This document shows, piece by piece, positions 1-10,427 of a stretch of DNA of 64,000 bases; within the stretch, counting starts at the first letter, position 1; every line of letters starts with the position of its first letter. A program made the position numbers and the translations under genes. The stretch is from positions 3,720,001 to 3,784,000 of the forward strand of contig NC_014618.1 in NCBI RefSeq assembly GCF_000164865.1. The letters run 5' to 3'. This stretch comes from [Enterobacter] lignolyticus SCF1 (GTDB lineage: Bacteria; Pseudomonadota; Gammaproteobacteria; Enterobacterales; Enterobacteriaceae). The notes beneath the pieces are model-generated. The model saw only the letters and a list, made by a program, of their open reading frames with translations. It searched no databases and was not told the origin of the DNA.

Positions 1-1
1 T

Positions 2-367
2 CGTTCGCTTATCGACAGCGGTAAAGACTACGTCGTGAGCATGCTGGAATCGCTGGGCCAGATGGCGGGCGCGAAAACCGAGCCGAAGGGCGGCTACCCG
101 GGCTGGCAGCCGGATGCCAACTCGCCGGTAATGCACCTGGTGCGTGAAACCTATCAGCGTCTGTTCAACAAGATGCCGAACATTCAGATTATCCACGCCG
201 GTCTGGAATGCGGTCTGTTCAAAAAACCGTACCCGGATATGGACATGGTATCGATTGGGCCAACCATCACCGGTCCGCACTCTCCGGACGAGCAGGTACA
301 TATCGAAAGCGTGGGCCAGTACTGGACGCTTCTGACCGAACTGCTGAAAGCCATTCCGACGAAATAA
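2..367 (+). CDS. pepD: Aminoacyl-histidine dipeptidase PepD (peptidase D), 3' end only
   Basis: The window opens inside this gene; about the last 121 codons are present. The reading frame is open from base 2 and ends at TAA 365-367. The visible part is the C-terminal portion of the M20-family metallopeptidase domain, with the stretches IIHAGLECGLFKKPYPDMD and SIGPTITGPHSPDEQVHIES, which match E. coli PepD almost residue for residue; the Glu in GLECG is in the region that contributes a zinc ligand in the family. PepD hydrolyses Xaa-His dipeptides such as carnosine in the cytoplasm. A strong hairpin follows the stop. Its neighbour dinB is convergent. Identification is secure from similarity; start and N-terminal domain lie outside the window. 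Confidence 0.95.
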   Translation, partial: RSLIDSGKDYVVSMLESLGQMAGAKTEPKGGYPGWQPDANSPVMHLVRETYQRLFNKMPNIQIIHAGLECGLFKKPYPDMDMVSIGPTITGPHSPDEQVHIESVGQYWTLLTELLKAIPTK

Positions 368-384
368 GAGTGTCGTTTTAAGCA

Positions 385-415
385 CAGCGCCCCGCGATTG
401 CCGGGGCGCTGTATT
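385..415. terminator. Rho-independent terminator between pepD and dinB (possibly bidirectional)
   Basis: A 9-bp perfect GC-rich stem (CAGCGCCCC at 385-393 paired with GGGGCGCTG at 403-411) is followed on the + strand by TATTTTA. It lies between the convergent pepD stop (367) and dinB stop (416), so it can serve pepD and perhaps dinB. Confidence 0.75.
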
Positions 416-1471
416 TTACAGCCCCAGCACCAGCTGGCGCTCAAGCTGCGGATCGAGCAGCGTCACGTGCAGCCCCACCAGCCTGACTCCCCTTCCCCCT
501 CGCCGCTCCTGCCAGGTGTTGTACGCCGTGGCGATGAGGTCATCTTTGTTCAGCGTCGGCCAGATGTGTTCCTGAGTGGTGAGCTGAAAGTCGTTAAATT
601 TGAGCTTCACCCCCTGCCGCGCGATGCGTAGATCGGGTTTCACCTTCGCCAGCCGCCGCTCAAGCTCCGGGTACAGGCGCTCAATAATGGCTTCGCAGTC
701 GGACCAGTCGTGGATATCTTCCGCCAGGGTACGCTCAACGCCGACCGATTTACGCAGACGCGTGTTGTTAACACCGCGCTCATCAACGCCGTTGCTGCGC
801 TCCCACAGCACCCGGCCAAACTTGCCAAAGCGCTTAAGCAGCAGCGCGAGATCGCTTTGCTGCACATCGCCGCAGGTACGCAACCCCATGCTTTCCAGCT
901 TCGCCGCGGAGACTTTGCCCACCCCGGGAATTTTCGCCAGCGGCAGCGTTGTAAGAAAGGCGGGAACCTCATCGGGCGTGATGACGTACTGTCCATTGGG
1001 CTTGTTGAGATCGGAGGCGATTTTCGCCAGAAACTTCACCGGCGCAACCCCTGCCGAGGCCGTCAGCTGCAGCTCATCGAAAATCGTCTGGCGAATTTCC
1101 TGCGCCATCCGCGTGGCGGAACCCTGGCAATGGGGGCTGTCGGTGACGTCAAGATAGGCCTCATCCAGCGACAGCGGTTCGATAAGCGAGGTATAGCGGG
1201 AAAAGATTTCACGAATATGCACCGAGGCATCTTTGTAGGCGTCAAAACGCCCCGGCAGCAGCGTCAGGTGCGGGCAAAGCTTCAGCGCCATGGCCGTGGG
1301 CATCGCGCTGCGCACGCCAAACTTACGCGCCGGATAGTTGGCGGTGCTGATCACGCCGCGCTGTACGCGGCTGCCGCCGATGGCGATGGGAATATCGCGC
1401 AGCGCAGGATTATCCCGCATTTCAACGGCGGCAAAAAAGCAGTCCATATCGACATGGATAATTTTGCGCAT
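416..1471 (-). CDS. dinB: DNA polymerase IV (translesion Y-family polymerase)
   Basis: 351 residues, the usual DinB length. The N-terminus [17 protein letters not shown] carries the metal-binding Asp8, and SLDEAYLDV carries the second catalytic Asp-Glu pair near residues 103-104. A helix-hairpin-helix region ([12 protein letters not shown]) follows, then the little-finger domain. The last six residues, QLVLGL, form the beta-clamp binding motif. Pol IV extends mismatched or bulky-lesion termini and causes frameshift-prone synthesis. A LexA box lies 20 bp upstream of the start (1491-1506), so SOS induction is expected. The gene stands alone, convergent with pepD and downstream of the nqr operon on the same strand. 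Confidence 0.98.
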   Translation of the reverse strand: MRKIIHVDMDCFFAAVEMRDNPALRDIPIAIGGSRVQRGVISTANYPARKFGVRSAMPTAMALKLCPHLTLLPGRFDAYKDASVHIREIFSRYTSLIEPLSLDEAYLDVTDSPHCQGSATRMAQEIRQTIFDELQLTASAGVAPVKFLAKIASDLNKPNGQYVITPDEVPAFLTTLPLAKIPGVGKVSAAKLESMGLRTCGDVQQSDLALLLKRFGKFGRVLWERSNGVDERGVNNTRLRKSVGVERTLAEDIHDWSDCEAIIERLYPELERRLAKVKPDLRIARQGVKLKFNDFQLTTQEHIWPTLNKDDLIATAYNTWQERRGGRGVRLVGLHVTLLDPQLERQLVLGL

Positions 1472-1490
1472 ACTTAGCCCTCACCAACCA

Positions 1491-1506
1491 CTGGATAAGT
1501 ATACAG
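1491..1506 (-). promoter_or_regulatory. LexA (SOS) box of dinB
   Basis: On the minus strand the sequence reads CTGTATACTTATCCAG, i.e. CTGT-N8-CCAG, one base off the LexA consensus CTGT-N8-ACAG and nearly the same as the E. coli dinB operator. It lies 20 bp upstream of the dinB ATG, where it would overlap the promoter. Confidence 0.85.
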
Positions 1507-1535
1507 AATAATACCAGGAAATGAGAAGTGGGATA

Positions 1536-1557
1536 CGCGCCCCCGAAAGAGGGCGCG
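1536..1557 (-). terminator. Hairpin after nqrM, possible nqr operon terminator
   Basis: CGCGCCCC (1536-1543) can pair with a GGGCGCG arm (1551-1557) just downstream of the nqrM stop. The following minus-strand sequence is only weakly T-rich, so termination strength is uncertain. Confidence 0.4.
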
Positions 1558-1562
1558 GTTAT

Positions 1563-1766
1563 TCAGAGAATACGGTTCGCCTCGCGCGCCATGCGCTTTT
1601 TACGCGCGTCGCACGGTTCAGGACAGTCGCACACTTTCTCAAGCCCCAGGGAGGAGATCCCCCCGCAGCTTCCCTGAATACTTTTACGCTTAAGCAGATA
1701 GCCCAGCGACATGCCGAGGATCGTCAGCACAAAAATGGCAAACGTCGCCAGAAAAACCGTCATCAT
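1563..1766 (-). CDS. nqrM: Na+-NQR maturation protein NqrM
   Basis: 67 residues. One N-terminal membrane helix (about residues 3-25, VFLATFAIFVLTILGMSLGY) is followed by a short soluble tail with four cysteines in the pattern CGG...VCDCPEPC. This is the hallmark of the NqrM/DUF539 family, which is required to place iron in the NqrD/NqrE site of Na+-translocating NADH:quinone oxidoreductase. It starts 2 bp beyond the nqrF stop, so it is the last gene of the operon. In vibrios apbE usually sits between nqrF and nqrM; here it does not, so the flavin transferase must be encoded elsewhere. Confidence 0.9.
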   Translation of the reverse strand: MMTVFLATFAIFVLTILGMSLGYLLKRKSIQGSCGGISSLGLEKVCDCPEPCDARKKRMAREANRIL

Positions 1767-1768
1767 CC

Positions 1769-2992
1769 TTAGCCTCCAAAGTCATCCAGCAGGATGTTGT
1801 CATCCTCGACGCCGAGATCTTTAAGCATCTTAATGACCGCGGTGTTCATCACCGGCGGCCCGCACATGTAAAACTCGCAGTCTTCCGGCGCCGGATGATC
1901 CTTCAGGTAGTTGTTGTACAACACGTTGTGGATAAAGCCCGTGTAGCCCGTCCAGTTATCTTCCGGCTGCGGATCGGAAAGCGCCACGTGGAAGGTAAAG
2001 TTCGGGTTCTCGCGGGCAAGCTGTTCAAACTCATCGTCGTAGAACATCTCGCGCAGCGAACGCGCGCCGTACCAGAAGCTGATTTTTCGGTGGCTGTGCA
2101 AACGCTTAAGCTGATCGAAGATATGCGAACGCATCGGCGCCATCCCCGCGCCGCCGCCGATAAACACCATTTCGGCATCGGTCTCTTTGGCGAAAAACTC
2201 GCCAAACGGCCCGGAAATCGTCACCTTATCACCGGGCTTAAGCGACCAGATATACGACGACATAATCCCCGGAGGCGCGTCAGGCGCGCCCGGCGGCGGC
2301 GTTGCGATGCGCACGTTGAGCATGATAATGCCCTTCTCTTCCGGGTAGTTCGCCATGGAGTACGCGCGAAGCGTCGGCTCTTTTACCTCAGAGACAAAGC
2401 GGAACAGGTTGAATTTGTCCCAGTCGCCGCGGTACTCCTGCGGCACGTCGAAATCAGCATAAGCCACCCGGTGAGGCGGACATTCGATCTGAATATAGCC
2501 GCCGGCGCGGAAAGGCACGCTCTCCCCCTGCGGAATCGCCAGCTTGAGCTCTTTAATAAAGGTGGCTTTGTTATCGTTAGAGATAACCTCGCACTCCCAT
2601 TTTTTCACGCCGAAAACCTCTTCCGGCAGCTCAATCTTCATGTTCTGCTTCACCGCCACCTGGCAGGCCAGGCGGCAGCCCTCTTTGGCTTCGCGCTTAG
2701 TGATATGCGAAAGCTCGGTCGGCAGAATATCGCCGCCGCCCTCTTTCACCACCACCCGGCACTGGCCGCATGAACCGCCGCCGCCGCAGGCAGAAGAGAC
2801 GAAAATCCCGTTGCCGGACAGCGTGTTAAGCAGCTTATCGCCCGCCGGGGTGCGGATCTGCTTATCCGCCTCGTCGTTAATTTCAATGACCACATCGCCG
2901 GAGTTCACCAGCTTTGATTTTGCAAACAGGATCAATACCGACAGGGCCAGCACGATCAGCGTAAACATACCTACGCCCAGTAAAATTTCCAT
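1769..2992 (-). CDS. nqrF: Na+-translocating NADH:quinone reductase subunit F
   Basis: 407 residues. NqrF is the NADH-oxidising entry subunit. One N-terminal membrane helix (about residues 4-24) is followed by a plant-type ferredoxin domain with 2Fe-2S ligands Cys69, Cys75, Cys78 and Cys110 ([10 protein letters not shown] and CRLAC). Then come a ferredoxin-reductase-like FAD domain (RAYSMANY flavin motif) and an NADH domain ([15 protein letters not shown], ending YMCGPPVMN). Electrons go from NADH to FAD, then 2Fe-2S, then the iron site of NqrD/E. It lies 12 bp after nqrE in the six-subunit operon. Length and motifs are those of the Vibrio/Haemophilus/Klebsiella subunit. Confidence 0.98.
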   Translation of the reverse strand: MEILLGVGMFTLIVLALSVLILFAKSKLVNSGDVVIEINDEADKQIRTPAGDKLLNTLSGNGIFVSSACGGGGSCGQCRVVVKEGGGDILPTELSHITKREAKEGCRLACQVAVKQNMKIELPEEVFGVKKWECEVISNDNKATFIKELKLAIPQGESVPFRAGGYIQIECPPHRVAYADFDVPQEYRGDWDKFNLFRFVSEVKEPTLRAYSMANYPEEKGIIMLNVRIATPPPGAPDAPPGIMSSYIWSLKPGDKVTISGPFGEFFAKETDAEMVFIGGGAGMAPMRSHIFDQLKRLHSHRKISFWYGARSLREMFYDDEFEQLARENPNFTFHVALSDPQPEDNWTGYTGFIHNVLYNNYLKDHPAPEDCEFYMCGPPVMNTAVIKMLKDLGVEDDNILLDDFGG

Positions 2993-3004
2993 AGCTACCC
3001 GCCC

Positions 3005-3601
3005 TTACAGTTGCACGCCGGAGAAGGACATAAAGCCCAGCGCCATCAAACCGGTGGTAATGAAGGTTATCCCTAAACCGCGCAGCCCCGCGGGCACGTT
3101 GGCGTATTTCATTTTTTCGCGGATCCCCGCCATGGCGACGATCGCCAGCATCCAGCCGATGCCGGAGCCGAAACCATACACAATGGACTCACCAAAGTTA
3201 TAGTCACGCTGCACCATGAAGGAGACGCCGCCAAAAATGGCGCAGTTCACGGTAATCAGCGGCAGGAAGATGCCAAGGGCGTTGTACAGCGCCGGGAAGT
3301 ATTTATCGAGGATCATCTCGAGGATCTGCACCAGCGCGGCGATAACGCCGATAAAGGTGATGAAGTTGAGGAAACTCAGATCGACGCCCGGCGCCAGCGC
3401 GCCGTCGCGCAGCACCAGGTTATACACCAGGTTGTTCGCCGGCACCGCAATGCCGAGAACCACCGTCACCGCAACGCCAAGACCAAAGGCGGTCGACACC
3501 TTTTTCGATACCGCAAGGAAGGTACACATGCCGAGGAAGAACGCCAGCGCCATGTTTTCGACGAATACCGCGCGGACAAACAAGCTAAGATAATGCGCCA
3601 T
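3005..3601 (-). CDS. nqrE: Na+-translocating NADH:quinone reductase subunit E
   Basis: 198 residues, about six membrane helices. It begins [26 protein letters not shown], the conserved NqrE start. NqrD and NqrE are paralogous inverted-topology membrane subunits that together hold an iron centre ligated by cysteines in the membrane half-helices; a cysteine is visible in [10 protein letters not shown] and another in VNCAIFGGV. It couples electron flow from NqrF to NqrC with Na+ transport. It starts 6 bp after the nqrD stop. Confidence 0.97.
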   Translation of the reverse strand: MAHYLSLFVRAVFVENMALAFFLGMCTFLAVSKKVSTAFGLGVAVTVVLGIAVPANNLVYNLVLRDGALAPGVDLSFLNFITFIGVIAALVQILEMILDKYFPALYNALGIFLPLITVNCAIFGGVSFMVQRDYNFGESIVYGFGSGIGWMLAIVAMAGIREKMKYANVPAGLRGLGITFITTGLMALGFMSFSGVQL

Positions 3602-3607
3602 CGACGG

Positions 3608-4246
3608 TTACTCCTTTTCCTGCTGTTCCGGCTTCCACGTACGCAGCGCCCAGATCAGCAGACCAATAATAAAGAACGCGCTCGGCGCCAGCAGGAACAG
3701 GCCGTTCGGCTGATACCAGCCGCCGTTCTGCACCGTCTGCAGCACCGTCACGCCGAACAGTTTGCCGCTGCCGATAAGCTCGCGCAGGAAACCGACGATA
3801 AGCAAAATCGCGCCGTAGCCCAGACCGTTGCCGATCCCGTCCATAAAGCTCGCCAGAGGCGGCGATTTCATGGCATAAGCCTCCGCGCGCCCCATCACGA
3901 TACAGTTGGTGATAATCAGGCCGACGAACACCGACAGCTGTTTGGAAACCTCGTAGGCAAAGGCGCGCAGCAGCTGATCGACGACGATCACCAGCGACGC
4001 GATGATCGCCATCTGCACGATAATGCGCACGCTATTGGGGATGTGATGGCGGATCATCGAGATAAACATGCTGGAAAACGCGGTGACCAGCGTAACCGCA
4101 ATGGTCATCACGAAGGCCGTCTCCAGCTTGGTGGTCACCGCCAGCGCCGAGCAGACGCCGAGCACCTGCAGGGCAATCGGGTTATTGGCGACCAGCGGCC
4201 CAACCAGTACCCGTTTAACCTCTTTCATATCGCCGAGTTCAGCCAT
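3608..4246 (-). CDS. nqrD: Na+-translocating NADH:quinone reductase subunit D
   Basis: 212 residues, about six membrane helices, homologous to NqrE. Conserved cysteines are in [10 protein letters not shown] and [14 protein letters not shown]. Together with NqrE it forms the membrane iron site of the sodium pump. Its ATG overlaps the 3' end of nqrC by 8 bp, indicating translational coupling. The product acts in the cytoplasmic membrane. Confidence 0.97.
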   Translation of the reverse strand: MAELGDMKEVKRVLVGPLVANNPIALQVLGVCSALAVTTKLETAFVMTIAVTLVTAFSSMFISMIRHHIPNSVRIIVQMAIIASLVIVVDQLLRAFAYEVSKQLSVFVGLIITNCIVMGRAEAYAMKSPPLASFMDGIGNGLGYGAILLIVGFLRELIGSGKLFGVTVLQTVQNGGWYQPNGLFLLAPSAFFIIGLLIWALRTWKPEQQEKE

Positions 4247-5033
4247 TGTTCAGCCCTCCTTCACGAACCTGTTTCAGGAACGGACCGAAGCCAAGCTCGC
4301 CCATCCAGAAATCAAAACTGTGCTGCACGCCGTTCGACGTCAGGGTCGCGCCGGACAGGCCGTCCACCGCGTATTCATCCCCCGGCCGCGCTGCGCCTTT
4401 TACCACCTTCAGCGCCGGCATGCCGTTATCGTCGAGCACCTTTTTGCCGACAAACTGCTGGCGCCAGTTCGGGTTTTCCACCTCGCCGCCCAGCCCCGGC
4501 GTTTCGCCCTGGTCATAGTAGGTGATGCCATTTACGGTGCGGCCATCGGTATCCAGCGCCACAAAGGCATACATCATTGACCACAGGCCGTTGCCGTAAA
4601 TCGGCAGCACCACTTCCTGCACCTGTTTGCTGGCGTCTTTGACCAGATAAATTTCCACAATGTTGCTGCGACGCTTGATGCCCGCGGGATCCTGGCCTGC
4701 GTCCAGCGACAGGCTTTGCGCCGGGTCTTTTAACGCCAGAGACGCGTTGAAGCTTGCCGGGTCTTTCGCCAGCAGCTCGCCGCTTTTCAGATCCAACAGC
4801 CGCGGCGTGATGCGCTCAGCATAAACAGACGCCACCTCGTCGGCCTGCATCTCCGGCTTCATCAGTCCGGCGACCGCCAGAATGTTGCGCTGCTTGTCCA
4901 GCGCGCGCTGCTCCTGCTGGCGCGGTTTCAGCCCGACGGCGGAACCGGCGACCACGATGGAGCAGATAAGGCACAGCACCAGCACCACCAGCAGCGTTTT
5001 ACCAATGCTATCGTTATTCTTGACGTCAGCCAC
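4239..5033 (-). CDS. nqrC: Na+-translocating NADH:quinone reductase subunit C (covalent FMN)
   Basis: 264 residues from a GTG start ([13 protein letters not shown]). I chose this start because it gives the family N-terminus and length and overlaps the nqrB stop in the compact sequence GTGGCTGA; a longer open frame upstream to 5090 has no family similarity. One N-terminal membrane helix (about residues 12-34) precedes a periplasmic FMN domain. The FMN is joined by a phosphoester bond to the Thr of the SGAT motif (about residues 227-230), put there by ApbE. No apbE gene is present in this window. Confidence 0.96.
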   Translation of the reverse strand: MADVKNNDSIGKTLLVVLVLCLICSIVVAGSAVGLKPRQQEQRALDKQRNILAVAGLMKPEMQADEVASVYAERITPRLLDLKSGELLAKDPASFNASLALKDPAQSLSLDAGQDPAGIKRRSNIVEIYLVKDASKQVQEVVLPIYGNGLWSMMYAFVALDTDGRTVNGITYYDQGETPGLGGEVENPNWRQQFVGKKVLDDNGMPALKVVKGAARPGDEYAVDGLSGATLTSNGVQHSFDFWMGELGFGPFLKQVREGGLNNG

Positions 5034-6264
5034 GCGACTTCCTCCGCTTGATGTTGGCCTGCACCACCAGGTAGTCAAACAGCGGCGCAAAGAGGTTGGC
5101 GAACAGGATCGCCAGCATCATCCCTTCCGGGTAGGCCGGGTTTACCACGCGAATCAGCACGCACATCACGCCGATCAACGCGCCGTAGCACCACTTCCCT
5201 TTATCTGTAAATGACGCCGATACCGGGTCCGTTGCCATAAACATCATGCCGAACGCAAAACCGCCCAGCACCAGATGCCAGTACCACGGCATGGCGAACA
5301 TCGGGTTGGTATCAGAACCGATAACGTTGAACAGCGTCGCCGTCGCCGCCATCCCCAGCATGACGCCCGCGACAATACGCCAGGAGGCGACGCGGCCAAA
5401 GATGATGATGGCGCCGCCGATCAGGATCATCAGCGTCGACACTTCGCCAATCGAGCCGGGGATATTGCCGAGGAACGCGTCCATCCAGGTGACCGGCTGG
5501 CCCGTCACGACGTTTACCAGCGCCTCGCCGCCGTGGCTTGCCCACTGCGACAGCGGCGTGGCGCCGGAAAAGCCGTCCGCCGCCGTCCAGACCAGGTCGC
5601 CGGAAATCTGCGCCGGGTAGGCGAAGAACAGAAAAGCGCGCCCCGCCAGCGCCGGGTTAAGGAAGTTGCGTCCGGTGCCGCCGAAGATCTCTTTGGCGAT
5701 CACCACGCCGAAGCTGATGCCCAGCGCCGCCTGCCACAGCGGTAGCGTGGGCGGCACAATCAGGGCAAAGAGGATAGAGGTGACGAAGAAGCCTTCGTTA
5801 ATCTCGTGCTTACGCACGATGGCGAACAGCACTTCCCAGAAGCCGCCGACGATAAAGACGGTGATATAGATGGGCAGGAAAAAGACGGCGCCCAGCCCCA
5901 TCATGCTCAGCCAACCGGCGTCAGAGCCAAAGTTCACGCCCAGCCACTGCGCCACGCTGTAGTGCCAGTGGCTGGCGATGACCTGCTGCAGCTGTTCCGG
6001 TCCGTACAACTTATGCAGCGCCGGAATGGTCTGCAGGCCGACGTTATACATACCCCAGAACATCGCCGGGAAAACGGCGAGCCATACCAGAATCATCATG
6101 CGCTTAAGATCGATAGCATCACGCACATGCGATGCCCCGCGCGTCACCTGACCCGGAGTATAGAAAATCGTGGCCGCCGCTTCGTACAACGGGTAATACT
6201 TTTCCAGTTTGCCGCCGTGGGTAAAGTGCGGCTCAATTTTTTCCAGCAGATTCTTCAAGCCCAT
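5026..6264 (-). CDS. nqrB: Na+-translocating NADH:quinone reductase subunit B (covalent FMN, riboflavin)
   Basis: 412 residues from the ATG at 6264, or one more from an in-frame GTG immediately before it; the ATG gives the usual MGLKNLLEK start and has AGGAAGG upstream. This is the largest membrane subunit, with about ten helices. The SGAT motif in [10 protein letters not shown] is the site of threonine-linked FMN. NqrB forms much of the sodium path and binds quinone with NqrA. It begins directly after nqrA and its end overlaps nqrC. Confidence 0.97.
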   Translation of the reverse strand: MGLKNLLEKIEPHFTHGGKLEKYYPLYEAAATIFYTPGQVTRGASHVRDAIDLKRMMILVWLAVFPAMFWGMYNVGLQTIPALHKLYGPEQLQQVIASHWHYSVAQWLGVNFGSDAGWLSMMGLGAVFFLPIYITVFIVGGFWEVLFAIVRKHEINEGFFVTSILFALIVPPTLPLWQAALGISFGVVIAKEIFGGTGRNFLNPALAGRAFLFFAYPAQISGDLVWTAADGFSGATPLSQWASHGGEALVNVVTGQPVTWMDAFLGNIPGSIGEVSTLMILIGGAIIIFGRVASWRIVAGVMLGMAATATLFNVIGSDTNPMFAMPWYWHLVLGGFAFGMMFMATDPVSASFTDKGKWCYGALIGVMCVLIRVVNPAYPEGMMLAILFANLFAPLFDYLVVQANIKRRKSRG

Positions 6265-6267
6265 CAC

Positions 6268-7611
6268 TTATCCTTCCTGCTCAATGCGGGTTAACACGTC
6301 GCGCAAAATCGGCCCGTATTCGTATTTCGCCGGGCAGACGTAGGTGCAAAGCGCCAGGTCTTCTTCATCCAACTCCAGACACCCCAGCGCCTGGGCGCTG
6401 TCGGTATCTCCGGCGAGCAGGTCGCGCAGTAGCGGCGTCGCCAGAATGTCCAGCGGCATCACGCGTTCGTAGTTGCCGATCGGCACCATGGCGCGCTCGC
6501 CGCCGTGGGTATCGGTCGTGAAGCGGAACAGCTTGTGTTTCAGGAAGTGGCCCAGCGTCGTGCGGGTAATGGAGAATTTGTCCTTGCCCGGCATCACCCA
6601 GCCGAACAGCTCCTTCTCACGCCCTTCCTGCACCACGCTGACCTGCTGATGGAAACGCCCCAGGAACGCATGCGGCCCCTGCGCGTGCGTGCCGCTCAGC
6701 ACGGACCCCGAGATAACGCGGTTTTCACCTTCGCAAAGCTCCGAAGCCAGCAGCTCGTCGAGGCTCGCCCCCAGACGGGTGCGCAGCAGACGCGGCGTTT
6801 TCACCTGCGGTCCGCCGAGCGCGATAACGCGCTCCGTCCACAGCTCGCCGTCGACGAACAGTTTGCCGATGGCGATAACGTCCTGATAGTTGAGGTGCCA
6901 GACCTGTTTTTTCAGGCTGACCGGCTCAAGGAAGTGGATATGCGTGCCAGCAAGCCCCGCCGGATGCGGGCCGGTAAACTCATTGAATTTCACCTGACCG
7001 ACCGGATGGCCGCCCAGCTTGCCGCCGCTTGCCTGGCACACATGCACCATGCCCGGCGTCAGGCGCGTCAGCACCGTCAGGCCGGCGTTAAATGCTTCGC
7101 GATGGCTGAAGATAACGGGCTGCGGGTCGGCGCTGAGAGGCTGAGTGTCCATCGCCGTGACGAAAATCGCCGCTGGCGTTGAGCCAGGCGCGGGGGCTTT
7201 ACTGAAAGGGCGGGTGCGCAGGCTGGTCCACAGCCCCGAGGCCAACAGCTGCTGCTCAACCGTCTCCCGCGGCAGATGCGCCAGTTCGTCCGGCGCAAAG
7301 CGCGAAAAGGCTATTGATTCATCGCCTTCTATATCGATCACCACGGCCTGCAGCACGCGACGTTCGCCACGATGAATCGCGCTGACGGTACCGCTGGCAG
7401 GCGCCGTAAAGCGCACGCCGGGATTTTTTTTGTCTTCGAACAGCGGTTGTCCTTTGAGAACCCTGTCCCCTTCCTTGACCATCATTGACGGTCGAAGGCC
7501 AACATACTCTTCCCCCAACAGCGCGACGCGCTTGACCGCAGCACCTTCAGACAGTTGCTGCGAAGGGGCGCCCGCGATCGGCAGGTTGAGGCCTTTTGTG
7601 ATTTTAATCAT
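6268..7611 (-). CDS. nqrA: Na+-translocating NADH:quinone reductase subunit A
   Basis: 447 residues, the normal family length, starting [18 protein letters not shown]. NqrA is the soluble, cytoplasm-facing subunit associated with ubiquinone binding and lies first in the operon. The RnfC-like fold shows conserved stretches [22 protein letters not shown] near the N-terminus, [20 protein letters not shown] sequence mid-protein and [17 protein letters not shown] near the C-terminus. The operon order is A-B-C-D-E-F-nqrM, with short gaps or overlaps throughout, and transcription must start in the 7612-8073 intergenic region. Confidence 0.98.
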   Translation of the reverse strand: MIKITKGLNLPIAGAPSQQLSEGAAVKRVALLGEEYVGLRPSMMVKEGDRVLKGQPLFEDKKNPGVRFTAPASGTVSAIHRGERRVLQAVVIDIEGDESIAFSRFAPDELAHLPRETVEQQLLASGLWTSLRTRPFSKAPAPGSTPAAIFVTAMDTQPLSADPQPVIFSHREAFNAGLTVLTRLTPGMVHVCQASGGKLGGHPVGQVKFNEFTGPHPAGLAGTHIHFLEPVSLKKQVWHLNYQDVIAIGKLFVDGELWTERVIALGGPQVKTPRLLRTRLGASLDELLASELCEGENRVISGSVLSGTHAQGPHAFLGRFHQQVSVVQEGREKELFGWVMPGKDKFSITRTTLGHFLKHKLFRFTTDTHGGERAMVPIGNYERVMPLDILATPLLRDLLAGDTDSAQALGCLELDEEDLALCTYVCPAKYEYGPILRDVLTRIEQEG

Positions 7612-8073
7612 ATCGTTAGCAGGTATCCGTAACTATCACTTTGTACTTCATCCTTCAGGCGGCGTCGGTGAGCCACTGAATGACGTTGCGTATGAACCCA
7701 GCATTTTGCGAAGAAAAAAGAAAGGAAAATCAAATGCCAGAGTCTCTGCTGGCAGCAGCTGATGAGCGTAAAGCATCCTTTCCTACACCTGATCATAAAG
7801 CGGGGGAAGTCTATCAGTTTTCCCCTTCGGACCCCAGCATTCACGGGAAAGTGGATGGTAAAATGCGAGCTAATGCGCAAAGTTCTGACTGCCGATTCTC
7901 AACAAATCGGCTATAAAGAAAAACTAAATTGTAAACGCGGCAGTCTGCGCTTGCGAAAAACGCTGGTGATGCTAATGTGAGCGCATCTAAAACCAGAATC
8001 ATCTTATTTTCGGGTTTCTTTCGCCGTTCTGGCGTGTTGTGTGTCAACACCGTTTTATCAAGGAATAAGTAGT
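7612..8073. other. 462-bp divergent intergenic region between nqrA and dpaA
   Basis: No convincing gene is seen here; short open frames have no recognisable product and no good ribosome site. It must contain the promoters of the nqr operon (leftward) and dpaA (rightward). The right half (about 7860-8000) is AT-rich. I could not assign a specific regulator site. Confidence 0.5.
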
Positions 8074-8814
8074 ATGCGCAAAATCGCATTGTTTATTGCG
8101 ATGCTTTTGATTCCGTGCGTCTCATTTGCGGGCCTGCTCAGCAGCAACAGCCCGACAACGCCGGTCAGCAAAGAATTTAAACAGCAGTTGATGGGGTCGC
8201 CGGTTTATATCCAGATATTTAAGGAAGAGCGCACCCTTGATCTGTATGTGAAAATGGGTGAAACCTACCAGCTTCTCGACAGTTACAAAATCTGTAACTA
8301 CTCCGGCGGCCTGGGGCCTAAGCAGCGCCAGGGGGACTTCAAATCACCCGAAGGTTTCTATTCCGTCACCCGCGAACAGCTCAAACCTGACAGCCGTTTC
8401 TATAAAGCGATCAATATCGGTTTCCCGAATGCCTATGACCGCGCGCACGGCTACGAAGGGAAATACCTGATGATTCACGGCGCCTGCGTCTCTATCGGCT
8501 GCTACGCCATGACCGATTCCGGCATCGATGAGATCTTCCAGTTCGTCACCGGCGCCCTGGTTTTCGGCCAGTCCAACGTTCAGGTGAGCATTTACCCGTT
8601 CCGCATGACCGATGCCAATATGGAACGCCATAAGTTCTCGTTTTACAAAGACTTCTGGTCACAGCTGAAGCCCGGATACGACTACTTCGCCCAGACGCAT
8701 AAGCCGCCAATGGTGTCGGTCGTCGACGGGCGCTACGTGGTCAGCAAGCCGTTGAGCAGCGATGTCGTCCAGCCGCAGCTGGCGTCAAACTATACGGTCC
8801 CCGAGGCAAAATAA
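8074..8814 (+). CDS. dpaA: L,D-transpeptidase-family peptidoglycan-Lpp amidase DpaA (YafK/LdtF)
   Basis: 246 residues from ATG 8074, preceded by AAGGAATAAGTAGT; an upstream in-frame ATG at 8041 would add 11 residues before the signal peptide and is less likely. A Sec signal peptide ([19 protein letters not shown]) directs export. The YkuD/L,D-transpeptidase domain carries the catalytic motif [15 protein letters not shown] with the nucleophilic Cys. In E. coli the homologue detaches Braun lipoprotein from diaminopimelate rather than forming crosslinks. The last 30 bp overlap the convergent yafJ coding sequence. Confidence 0.93.
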   Translation: MRKIALFIAMLLIPCVSFAGLLSSNSPTTPVSKEFKQQLMGSPVYIQIFKEERTLDLYVKMGETYQLLDSYKICNYSGGLGPKQRQGDFKSPEGFYSVTREQLKPDSRFYKAINIGFPNAYDRAHGYEGKYLMIHGACVSIGCYAMTDSGIDEIFQFVTGALVFGQSNVQVSIYPFRMTDANMERHKFSFYKDFWSQLKPGYDYFAQTHKPPMVSVVDGRYVVSKPLSSDVVQPQLASNYTVPEAK

Positions 8815-9552
8815 CGCCCACTCGCCTGGCATAATCTTATGCCAGGTTTCATTGCCCGTCAGCGGCTGCGTGGCTATCACGGTGACCACATCGTTCGGTG
8901 TGGTCTCGCGCTGAAAGTCGATTTCAACATCCTGATCGAGCAGCTTGGCAACGCCGAACGGCGCGCGTCGGGTGATCCAGTACAGATTGGTCGAGCAATA
9001 CGCCATCACGTAACGGCCGTCGGACAGCAGCATGTTAAACACGCCTTTTTCCCGCAGCTGCGTCGCCAGCGTCGCGATATATTTAAATACCGCCTCCATA
9101 TTTCCCGGCGTACGCGGGTAGCGCGTCGTCAGCCTGTTAAGCAGCCAGCAAAACGCCTTTTCGCTGTCGGTTTCGCCGACCGGACGAAAGTGGCCGGTTT
9201 CCAGCGTCTTATAGCCCGTGAGCTGCCCGTTATGCGCGTAGGTCCAGTTACGGCCCCACAGCTCGCGGGTAAAAGGATGGGTATTCTCCAGCGCGACGTT
9301 GCCGCGGTTCGCCTGGCGAATGTGCGCGATAACCGAACAAGATTTGATGGGGTAGTCCTGCACCAGTCTGGCGACGGGCGACTGAAAGCTCGGTTGCGGA
9401 TCTTTAAATGTGCGACAGCCTTTACCTTCATAGAAGGTGATGCCCCAGCCGTCTTTATGCGGCCCGGTGCCGCCGCCGCGCTGCACCAGCCCGGTAAAAC
9501 TAAAGCAAATATCGGTCGGCACATTCGCGCTCATCCCGAGCAGTTCGCACAT
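8785..9552 (-). CDS. yafJ: Class II glutamine amidotransferase YafJ
   Basis: 255 residues, starting [19 protein letters not shown]. Cys2 is the N-terminal nucleophile of Ntn-type class II glutaminase domains after Met removal, and the protein is essentially that one domain. [10 protein letters not shown] and [10 protein letters not shown] (the Asn-Gly oxyanion stretch) are typical. No acceptor domain is visible, so the substrate that receives ammonia is unknown. Its 3' end overlaps dpaA by 30 bp on the opposite strand. It lies downstream of gmhA in the same direction with a 53-bp gap, as in E. coli. Confidence 0.93.
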   Translation of the reverse strand: MCELLGMSANVPTDICFSFTGLVQRGGGTGPHKDGWGITFYEGKGCRTFKDPQPSFQSPVARLVQDYPIKSCSVIAHIRQANRGNVALENTHPFTRELWGRNWTYAHNGQLTGYKTLETGHFRPVGETDSEKAFCWLLNRLTTRYPRTPGNMEAVFKYIATLATQLREKGVFNMLLSDGRYVMAYCSTNLYWITRRAPFGVAKLLDQDVEIDFQRETTPNDVVTVIATQPLTGNETWHKIMPGEWALFCLGDRIV

Positions 9553-9605
9553 AATTACCCCCTCATCTCTTCCCCCTCCCGCGCAGGAGGGGGAGACTAC
9601 ACTAC

Positions 9606-10187
9606 TCAGGCTTTAACCATCTCTTTTTCGATAAGCATAATCAGGATGTGAATCACTTTAATGTGAATTTCCTGAATACGATCGGCGTAGCCGAAATGCG
9701 GTACGCGAATTTCAACATCGGCGGACCCCGCCATCTTGCCGCCGTCTTTCCCGGTCAGCGTGATGACTTTCATCCCCTGGGCGCGAGCCGCTGCAATCGC
9801 TTTGATCACGTTGCCGGAGTTACCGGAGGTGGAAATACCCAGCAGCACATCGCCGACGCGGCCGACGGACTCAACGTAGCGCGAGAACACATACTCATAG
9901 CCAAAATCGTTGCTGACGCAGGAGAGATGGCTGACGTCGGAAATCGCGATCGCCGGATAGCCCGGACGGTTTTCACGGTAGCGACCGGTCAGCTCCTCAG
10001 CAAAATGCATAGCGTCGCAATGCGAACCGCCGTTACCGCAGGAAAGCACTTTACCACCGGCTTTGAAGCTGTCCGCCAGCAGAACGGCCGCGCGCTGGAT
10101 TGCGTGGATATTGGCGTCATCTTGCAGAAAGTTAGCCAGTGTTTCCGCTGCTTCGTTCAGTTCGTTACGAATAAGATCCTGGTACAT
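9606..10187 (-). CDS. gmhA: Sedoheptulose 7-phosphate isomerase GmhA
   Basis: 193 residues, nearly identical to E. coli GmhA/LpcA. A SIS (sugar isomerase) fold is shown by [22 protein letters not shown] and [16 protein letters not shown]; the zinc-binding His and Glu residues lie in [10 protein letters not shown] and in the C-terminal [10 protein letters not shown] helix. It converts sedoheptulose 7-phosphate to D-glycero-D-manno-heptose 7-phosphate, the first step of ADP-heptose synthesis for the LPS inner core. It is divergent from fadE. Confidence 0.98.
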   Translation of the reverse strand: MYQDLIRNELNEAAETLANFLQDDANIHAIQRAAVLLADSFKAGGKVLSCGNGGSHCDAMHFAEELTGRYRENRPGYPAIAISDVSHLSCVSNDFGYEYVFSRYVESVGRVGDVLLGISTSGNSGNVIKAIAAARAQGMKVITLTGKDGGKMAGSADVEIRVPHFGYADRIQEIHIKVIHILIMLIEKEMVKA

Positions 10188-10388
10188 GAGGATAATCCTT
10201 CAGCATTTAATGAGAATAACCTCGGCAGTGTACCGGATAGCGGGATAGGCGAGAAGCATCACGCCGGGGAATACCGCGTTCTTTTGATTTTCCGTGCCCC
10301 GTTTTACCAAAACTCTGTGAGCCAGGTTGTAATTATTTTGTAAACACATTGCTAAAAGAAATGACATCCACTACAACCTTATTATCAC

Positions 10389-10405
10389 AAGTGGTCAGAC
10401 CTCCT
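10389..10405 (+). promoter_or_regulatory. FadR operator upstream of fadE
   Basis: AAGTGGTCAGACCTCCT matches the FadR consensus (TGGTNNGACC core) and the E. coli fadE operator. It lies 22 bp upstream of the fadE start, as expected for repression that is relieved by long-chain acyl-CoA. Confidence 0.8.
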
Positions 10406-10427
10406 ACAAGCAAGGGAGCTTTTCTCT

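Noticed and set aside
7680..7980. Small open frames between nqrA and dpaA
   Set aside because: Two overlapping frames of 70-80 codons compete, neither with a recognisable product; more likely promoter DNA.
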